Shown piece after piece: positions 57,455-64,000 of a DNA stretch of 64,000 nt. The stretch's first letter is position 1. Every line of letters starts with the position of its first letter. The translations under genes were made by a program, and so were the position numbers. This DNA comes from Delphinus delphis (taxonomy: Eukaryota > Chordata > Mammalia > Artiodactyla > Delphinidae), in assembly GCF_949987515.2 (NCBI RefSeq), contig NC_082692.2, positions 92,079,488 to 92,143,487 on the forward strand. Direction: 5' to 3'. The notes under the pieces were generated by a model. It worked only from the letters and a program-made list of their open reading frames with translations. It ran no database searches and was not told the DNA's origin.

Positions 57455-57640
57455 TGAAGTCTGAAGGCCCCTAACTGCTTATTTAGGGCATAATTTGGGT
57501 AAGTTACATAACCAATATGGAACAGTTATTCCATTTGTTAATGATACCAGCTCTGTCTCTATCCTCAAGTGGTCATGAAGACTAAATGAGTTCATACAAC
57601 TGAGACCTAAGATGTGCTAAACAAACAGAATGTATTTAAT
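57455..57640 (+). repeat. MIR SINE fragment
   Basis: 'gtctgaaggcccctaactgc', 'gggtaagttacataaccaat' and 'gaagactaaatgagttcata' follow MIR weakly. Confidence 0.6.
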
Positions 57641-57840
57641 AATAAAATAATTCTCGCCCTATCAACAACAGATTGTTTGGCTTCCAATAGCAATTCAAAG
57701 ATCAAAAATTGAATCCTTGGTTGAAAGGGCAACTGACAGACATTCTGGATGCCAAGGCAAGCAACCTCTTCCTCCCTGGCAACTCCATGGGCAGCACTAC
57801 TGAATCTCAATCCAAAAGGCAGATGTCCTTCTCAGGTAGA

Positions 57841-58018
57841 CAAGGGCCTCTCACTGTTGTGGCCTCTCCCGTTGCGGAGCACAGGCTCCGGACGCGCAGG
57901 CTCAGTGGCCATGGCTCACGGGCCCAGCCGCTCCGCGGCATGTGGGATCCTCCCGGACCGGGGCACGAACCCACATCCCCTGGCGGACTCTCAACCACTG
58001 CGCCACCAGGGAAGCCCA
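57841..58018 (-). mobile_element. CHR SINE (short form), antisense, with no A tail
   Basis: The reverse strand reads 'gggcttccctggtggcgcag', skips from the 'gtccgcc' region straight to 'aggggatgtgggttcg' (about 10 bp lost), and ends at 'gtgagaggccc' directly against 'ttgtctacctg'. The terminal 'gcgtaccgc' and the A tail are absent, and I see no TSD. Confidence 0.93.
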
Positions 58019-58674
58019 AATTACATTGTATTTTTATCCAAATCTGCGTGCACTTGTGGAAGGATAATATGCACAGGAATAACACCCATCCTCATGCATC
58101 ATGTCAGGAGACATCTGGTGTCCAGGGGCCTTGGCAAAGGCAAGTGAAGTATGTGACCCAGATTAGAGAGGCAGGAGATTGGCACAGGTGAGCAGGAGCA
58201 GGGAGGGAACAAAGGACCTCACAGGTATGGGCTTTTAGCACAGTGTGGGTGGTATAAACACACAGTGAGGGTACAGGGAACAAGGAGCAAGAATTTTAGT
58301 TAGAACACAGAAGAAGTGACCCAGACACTGAGAGTAACAAGAATCCAGGCTCAAAGAAGCTAATAAAAAGAGCCAGAGACGAAACCTTGAAAGTATAGAG
58401 TACAGGACTTCAGAGGGAGCTCGAAGGGACAGGCAGGGGTTAAATAAACTGACAGGAGGAACACTGTGGTGATGAACCTGACCTTAGTCTGGATCGTGTG
58501 CCCCTGGCTCAGGGCAGGAGGACAAGGTATATACTGGTAGCCAGAAAGAGGCATATAGTTCTTGCGACAAGAAAGTTCAAGCTTCTCAGGAAATCTGACT
58601 TACAGACTCAAGAAACGTCAGGGAAGACTACAAAGAGCAGAGCATCAACTGGGACACATTCATCGTGTGAGATG
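58019..58674. other. Unassigned sequence
   Basis: No gene seen; purine-rich at 58170-58400. Confidence 0.4.
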
Positions 58675-58880
58675 CTTCAGACGTGGGGATGAGGAATCAC
58701 CCCTGGATTCAAATCCTGGCTCTATTACCAACAGCTCAAATTTAGGTCAGTTATTCAATCTCTGTGTGCTTCAATTTCTTTTTGTACACAACAAGATAAA
58801 TAGAGCTAATAAGTCCCACTTCTCAAAGCTGTTACAGAGATTAAATGAGAGAACACAAGTGAAAGAACATGGAACCTGGG
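58675..58880 (+). repeat. MIR SINE
   Basis: 'ggattcaaatcctggctcta', 'aggtcagttattcaatctct' and 'agctgttacagagattaaat' follow MIR order. Confidence 0.85.
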
Positions 58881-59136
58881 AAAACAAATATCCATTTCTG
58901 TACCTTCTGCCTTGTGTCTACCGACACCTATTAACTTTTACCATCAGATTCCTCCGGTCAGTTTATTCAATCCCTGCCTGTCCTCCCAGCTCCTGCTAAA
59001 GTCTTGCTGATTTGTGTTCCACGTGCACATTAGAAAGGCACAGTAGCCTTTTCTACATGTATTTGTTATTTCCTCCCTTGAGTTTATGTGATGCTTCTTT
59101 CCTTTCTACACATGTTGTCATGACTGAACAATATTC

Positions 59137-59426
59137 CTTTTTTTTTTAATTTTATTTATTTATTTATGACTGTGTTGGGTCTTCGTTTCTGTGTGAGGGC
59201 TTTCTCTAGTTGTGGCAAGCGGGGGCCACTCTTCATCGCGGTGCATGGGCCTCTCAGTATCGCGGCCTCTCGTTGCGGAGCACAGGCTCCAGACGCGCAG
59301 GCTCAGTAATTGTGGCTCACGGGCCCAGTTGCTCCGCGGCACGTGGGATCTTCCCAGACCAGGGCTCGAACCCGTGTTCCCTTCATCGGCAGGCAGATTC
59401 TCAACAACTGCGCCATCAGGGAAGCC
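59137..59426 (-). mobile_element. CHR SINE (long form), antisense
   Basis: The reverse strand runs from 'gggcttccctgatggcgcag' through B box 'ggttcgagccct' to 'gaagacccaacacagtcata' and an (AAAT)n/A tail (+ strand 59137-59166). The perfect 13-bp TSD 'ctgaacaatattc' lies at 59124-59136 and 59427-59439. Confidence 0.97.
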
Positions 59427-59439
59427 CTGAACAATATTC

Positions 59440-60074
59440 TTAGTCTTAGAAATGAGTGCCTTTTGCTTGAAATAATCTGGTCACTAACTGAAGTGTGTTA
59501 CCTGGGGGGTAATTGAAAAGATTCGTTGGTCTGCAACTCTCCTTTTTGCCATGGTGGCTTCAATGCTCAAAGTAGCTAACTGGCTCTAGGATGCCTGTCT
59601 ACCAAAATCACACCTCTTATTCAAATGACAGACAAGACAAACAGCCAGATTATACCAACCTCAAATCCCTGCTGCCTCTGAAATAACTTAAACTGCTCCA
59701 ATCTTTGTATAAATGGCTTTAAATTAGCAGACGAGCATAACTCATGGAAAATGTCAGTTGAATGATAGCAGTGTCTAAACTGGCCCTGTTCGGAGCAAAA
59801 GGTTTCAGAAAGACATATAAAAGATGAAGGATTTCAAAAATAGTTTCATTGTAAAGGTGATTGGGGGGCTACCCATCTATACTTTTTAATAGTAAGTACA
59901 TCCCTTTCTCCACAAACTGTCATTCTGAAACATCAAACCCTAAAATCAGCTCTGAAAGCTCCACAACCTCAATCAATTTTTGCCTTAAGCCTGGCCATCA
60001 ATAAACACAGCAAATACAAAACTATGAGGTGTTACAATAACGTAATCTCTGCATTTTCACTGTAATTATTGATT
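59440..60074. other. Unassigned sequence
   Basis: No gene or nameable repeat. Confidence 0.4.
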
Positions 60075-60135
60075 GATTCAATCATTCAATTTAACAAATA
60101 GTTATTGAGTGCCTACCACATACATAGTATTGTAG
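60075..60135 (-). repeat. L2 3'-end fragment (antisense)
   Basis: 'gattcaatcattcaatttaa' and 'atagttattgagtgcctacc' are the reverse complement of the L2 terminus. Confidence 0.65.
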
Positions 60136-61799
60136 TATTAACAAATTATAATTTTGTCCCTCAAATTAAAAGATGAAACGTAAAAGCAAAAGTGTATTGA
60201 GAGTCCAAAGAGAAAAAAAATGAAAAACACAGTACTCCAAAGAACCAAAATACTTTAAATTATTTTAACTACCCCAAGTGACAGTGTATCTCTTTCATTC
60301 ACCATCTATTTCAAATCCCTAGTCCCTACAGGAGTTAAATAATTCTGATAACTATTTCACTTAAATCATGATCCTGTTCTCTTAGCAGAGTTGAGTCTAT
60401 CTTTCAGAGGTCTACTCAAATTTTCGGTAATTATTAGGACCTCATCTCTCCTGGCACGTAATGGGAACCAGTTGCTGATTTGTTTTATTTCTGCTAAATA
60501 CATCTGCCTTTGTTTCTGTGATAGAGAATCCTGTTAAAATACATCCTCCCGACCCCACAACCTTTTGCTACTTTGTCCACTGATGTAATTACATTCTCAC
60601 ATTTTGGCCACAATTTGTATAAAAGCTGGCCTTGGTATACGACCTTATGATACAGAGATTCATTAGAAAGTCCCACTCCTTTTTAGCTGGCATTGTCATC
60701 TGAGATTGTTTTTCTCTGTTTCCTGATGCCTTTTAACTGAAGCTATTTACAAGCCACCAAGAGAAGTGGTTAAGCTGCCAGCTTTAGACAAATGCCCCCT
60801 AACTCCTGACATTTCCATATTTCCCTATGACAGAAGAATAAGGGCAAATATAACAGTAACCTGAAGAATTATAACACTAATTCTGTAGGTCATGGATCCA
60901 CAGTTTTTTATTACATATTTCTTAACACATAATTCATTTTTGGTTAAGTTCAATCAATTTGTTTCAGGGTTAATGAGTCCCTAGCAACTACGGAGCTTTA
61001 AGCATGTATCATGGGAAATTGATTTCAAGGTGTATCTATGAGTTGACTTTGTGTTTTAAGTATTATCCTCTATCCTGCTACTTAAATGGAGTCTATGCAA
61101 ATAGTAAAACAATATAACGATACATGGCAAAGGAGGCATATGGTCTGCACTGCCCCATTGCTCAGACGGTGAAATAGTGAGTTGGCAGCAGCAGCGGGAC
61201 CAGAGTCAAGGCCAACTAATTAATTTACTGTGCATCCTCCATTGCATAAAAGATTCAGTACTTAGGAATATGTGTTCTACAATTTCCACGTTTGGCCCAG
61301 TCTACTCAGAGCCAATATGTCCTCAATTGTCCCATGAACAGCAAAAATCATTAATTCAACTCAACTCTTTGCTAGAGTGAAATCAACAGGACACAAAATA
61401 CCAATAAAGATTTCTATGTAAAGCTATGAATTCAATATTAGGTTCTAAAATTAGAATTCAGGATTTTAGAAAGTGGCATTATTCACTATTCACTACATTA
61501 ATCGTTCATGAAATCTGATTATAATCTCCTATAGTAAACAGGCAGAAGAGGATTAGACAGGGTGAGAAGCCCAGCTGGAAATCTGGAATGCTAGCTGATC
61601 TGAGACTAAGCAAGACATGAGTTGGAGCAAGCAGCTGACATCCAGACTAAAAGAAGAGGAGCAAGTTTCAGTATAGACAGAAGGAGTCAGAACTGAAGGA
61701 AGAGTAGTGGCCTACTAGGCCTAGAAAAGCATGAAGCAGAAGAATGTAATGACCCAGACAAGCTGCCACAAGACCTATTAATGCAGAAACCAAGACTGA
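60136..61799. other. Repeat-poor stretch
   Basis: No gene and almost no nameable repeat over about 1.6 kb. It is AT-rich with a few TAATTA cores. Could include conserved non-coding DNA; not provable here. Confidence 0.35.
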
Positions 61800-61990
61800 T
61801 AAAATGCAAAGAGCACCTGGAATCAGAATGCCTCAGTCCCAGTCTAGATTCGAAAATTCACAACATAGGTGACCTTGGGCTTTCCCCTTGATGTCTCTGT
61901 CTTAAACCCCTCATACAAAACAAGGAATTTTAAAAAGCTATAGTACTTTGCAAAGCTGTGGAAGGAACTAAGCATTTCATCAGAAAATGG
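61800..61990 (+). repeat. MIR SINE fragment
   Basis: 'cacctggaatcagaatgcct', 'cataggtgaccttgggcttt' and 'gtctctgtcttaaacccctc' follow MIR. Confidence 0.65.
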
Positions 61991-63382
61991 TTTGTAAGAT
62001 GCAAATTGACACAAATGTAAAGTTGTGGTGGTGGTGTTAGTATGGCTAACATGGGGAGGCTGTAGTAGAAGAAGAAGTGGTTATAGACAGAGGGAGACAA
62101 GATCTAGGCAGAGAAAAGGTCTCTGAAAGTAATGTGTTCCTAGAACCTACATGTGGTATGGAAGAAAACCAGACATGCCCAAACTGCCCCACTGGGACCT
62201 GCAGACTTGCTGAAAGGATCCTCGGTTTCAAAGAGGTGTGATACACATCCAAAGAGAGAGACACAGAGACCACCAGAAGCCATGGCAGCTCATGTGCAGG
62301 AGCTTTCGTCCCATTTATTCCTTTCTCACTGAGTAGCATCTGCTCATGTGCCTGAAGCCACTAGGCCCACATGGCAGAGGGGGTCCCTGCCCCTAATTCA
62401 GGAGGTGTCTTCCTAATGGACTGGCTTGGAAAATTAGCAGGGATAAATAAGCTCTGCGTCCCCTCACAGAGTTGGAGGCCGTTTGTCACTGACAATTAGC
62501 AAACCAAATAGCAAGGTAATTTTAGTTAACTAAACTAAAATTTAGTTTTAGTTTCATAAACTATGCATTCTACTGAGCCTCCAAATATATAGAGTGGTAG
62601 TCTCCATACTAATTTCCTCATTGTCTTTACACCACTGACATAATTAAATGAATAAATGGGTAATTTGGGATGTTTTACCTGAAAAAAATTCATACATTTC
62701 TGAAAAAGATCCTAATCTCCTACAAAATAAACAGTATCTGCAAAATGGAGAGAGAATTAAATGTTTCAAGTATGTCCTTTTCTTTTCTTTGGGCTACATA
62801 AGTGTCATTTCTGGGACAACCAAATCCCCTGAGAAGTCAAGCAAGAAAGTAACAAATAATAGTTCCTTCGAAGGTTTTGGATTCCTCTTCAAACATGCAC
62901 ACATGCGCTCACACACACACCCTGAACTGTTTAAAAAATATCTGTACAACCTCCCACGTTATCTATTATCCCAAAATACAAAAACAAAGTAATCCCTAAA
63001 TAGATTTACCCTTTTGAAACTGCTGAATTTTCAAATATTGAAAAATAAAACGCTGAGTGGCAGAAGTGGGGAAATGAAGGCAGCCAAACTCATTACCATC
63101 CTGCTTCTTCGCCTTTTTTACAGGTACAATGAACTCAAAGGTCTCAGGGAGAGAACGAAAAGTAGGAAAATTGAAAGTTACAACCTCAAGCAGTTTCCAT
63201 CAAACCACTTTCTTTCCAATTTACTATAGGCACCCAGCCAACCCCTTCAATAAAGGGAAAATCTGTTCTTTCACCAGGTACAGTGGAAAATCATGGCAAA
63301 GGAAGGAACTCCACCTCCAAAATGAAAAACTGAAAATTGCCTGATTTGGTGAATATCAGGCAGTCAACAGATAACCTGAAAT
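61991..63382. other. Unassigned sequence
   Basis: No gene. Frames at 62648-62992 and 63014-63344 are motif-free. A short (CA)-rich run lies at 62900-62921. Confidence 0.4.
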
Positions 63383-63396
63383 TGCACCTGTTTCTT

Positions 63397-63614
63397 TTGT
63401 TTGTTTGTTTGTTTGTTTGTTTGTGGTACGCGGGCCTCTCACTGTTGTGGCCTCTCCCGCTGCGGAGCACAGGCTCCGGAAGCGCAGGCTCAGCGGCCAT
63501 GGCTCACGGGCCCAGCCGCTCCGCGGCATGTAGGATCTTCCCGGACCGGGGCACAAACCCGTGTCCCCTGCATCGGCAGGCGGACTCTCAACCACTGCGC
63601 CACCAGGGAAGCCC
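63397..63614 (-). mobile_element. CHR SINE (short form), antisense, with (TTTG)n tail
   Basis: The reverse strand runs from 'gggcttccctggtggcgcag' through the B box (one change, 'ggtttgtgcccc') to 'gaggcccgcgtaccac' and a (CAAA)n tail (+ strand (TTTG)n, 63398-63424). The perfect 14-bp TSD 'tgcacctgtttctt' lies at 63383-63396 and 63615-63628. Confidence 0.97.
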
Positions 63615-63628
63615 TGCACCTGTTTCTT

Positions 63629-64000
63629 GATATTTAAACACAAGAAGATACCCTATACAAAAGCGTTCATGGTGTATTCTTTCATAAAATGCCAACCTCT
63701 CCACTGGCTCATTGCTCTTCTGAAACCAGAATTACGGAACATTTGATTTACATCATCTACTTTCAATGTATTTCATCACCAATTAGACTTAATTATGTGC
63801 ATTTCCATAAAGGTTTAAAATTTTTTTAATCCAGCTAAATTTTATATGTCTAATGAGTTGTAGTCTAAGAAAAAAAGAAACTGTTAAAAAGCTTTTAAGA
63901 CATAAACTCAATTCATGTAACTAATTCTTGGTTTACATTCCAACTCTTTTGTTCCCTTCAAAAAATTGAGGATGAACATTGCTTATCTCTAGCAGTTTCT
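63629..64000. other. Unassigned sequence to the window end
   Basis: No gene or nameable repeat. AT-rich. Confidence 0.4.

Noticed and set aside
57709..58191. 160-codon open frame
   Set aside because: Its core is CHR SINE sequence; the same peptide phrases recur in every SINE copy of this window.

Overview
This window is vertebrate nuclear DNA from a cetacean (whale or dolphin), or from very close to that lineage. The evidence is nine copies of the tRNA-derived SINE that starts with 'ggcttccctggtggcgcagtgg', the CHR family of whales and hippos. Several are the shortened form with poly-A directly after 'gaggcccgcgtaccgc'. Old mammal-wide repeats (MIR, L2, MER5A, LTR relics) lie around them. 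I found no protein-coding gene, no exon with convincing splice structure, no rRNA or genuine tRNA gene, no CRISPR array and nothing prokaryotic. All long reading frames fall in transposon remains or look like chance.

Layout. 1-6452: one nearly full-length sense LINE-1 with dead ORF1 and ORF2, each interrupted by a CHR SINE with clear target-site duplications (TSDs). 6.5-14 kb: sparse old repeats (L2, MIR, an LTR at 9.3-9.7 kb, two hAT relics at 10.1-10.5 kb, an L1 scrap). 14.1 and 19.1 kb: two long-form CHR SINEs around a repeat-poor AT-rich block (15-18.3 kb) that may hold conserved non-coding DNA. 21.3-24.8 kb: MIR, a long antisense L2, a MIR, a striking ~310-bp palindrome, an L1 3' end, an LTR and a MIR. 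25-29.5 kb: mostly unassigned, with a possible LTR at 27.1-27.7 kb. 29.5-35.6 kb: a nested L1 cluster, including a sense L1 5' piece inside an antisense L1 and a second L1-in-L1 insertion. 36-49 kb: scattered MIR, L2, MER5A, an antisense LTR related to the one at 23.7 kb, an exact 135-bp tandem duplication (41751-42020), two perfect hairpins (42276-42408) and a CpG-bearing non-repeat block (45.9-46.04 kb). 49-64 kb: five more CHR SINEs, an antisense L1 (55.0-56.6 kb), a composite microsatellite (53.6 kb), a CTCF-like motif (57389) and a repeat-poor stretch (59.5-61.8 kb).

There is no gene system to describe. The interest is in how the sequence was built and rearranged: nested retrotransposition, inverted and tandem duplication, and a few repeat-free blocks that could be regulatory. 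Subfamily names are from memory of consensus sequences and are tentative. Boundaries are approximate unless a TSD is given.
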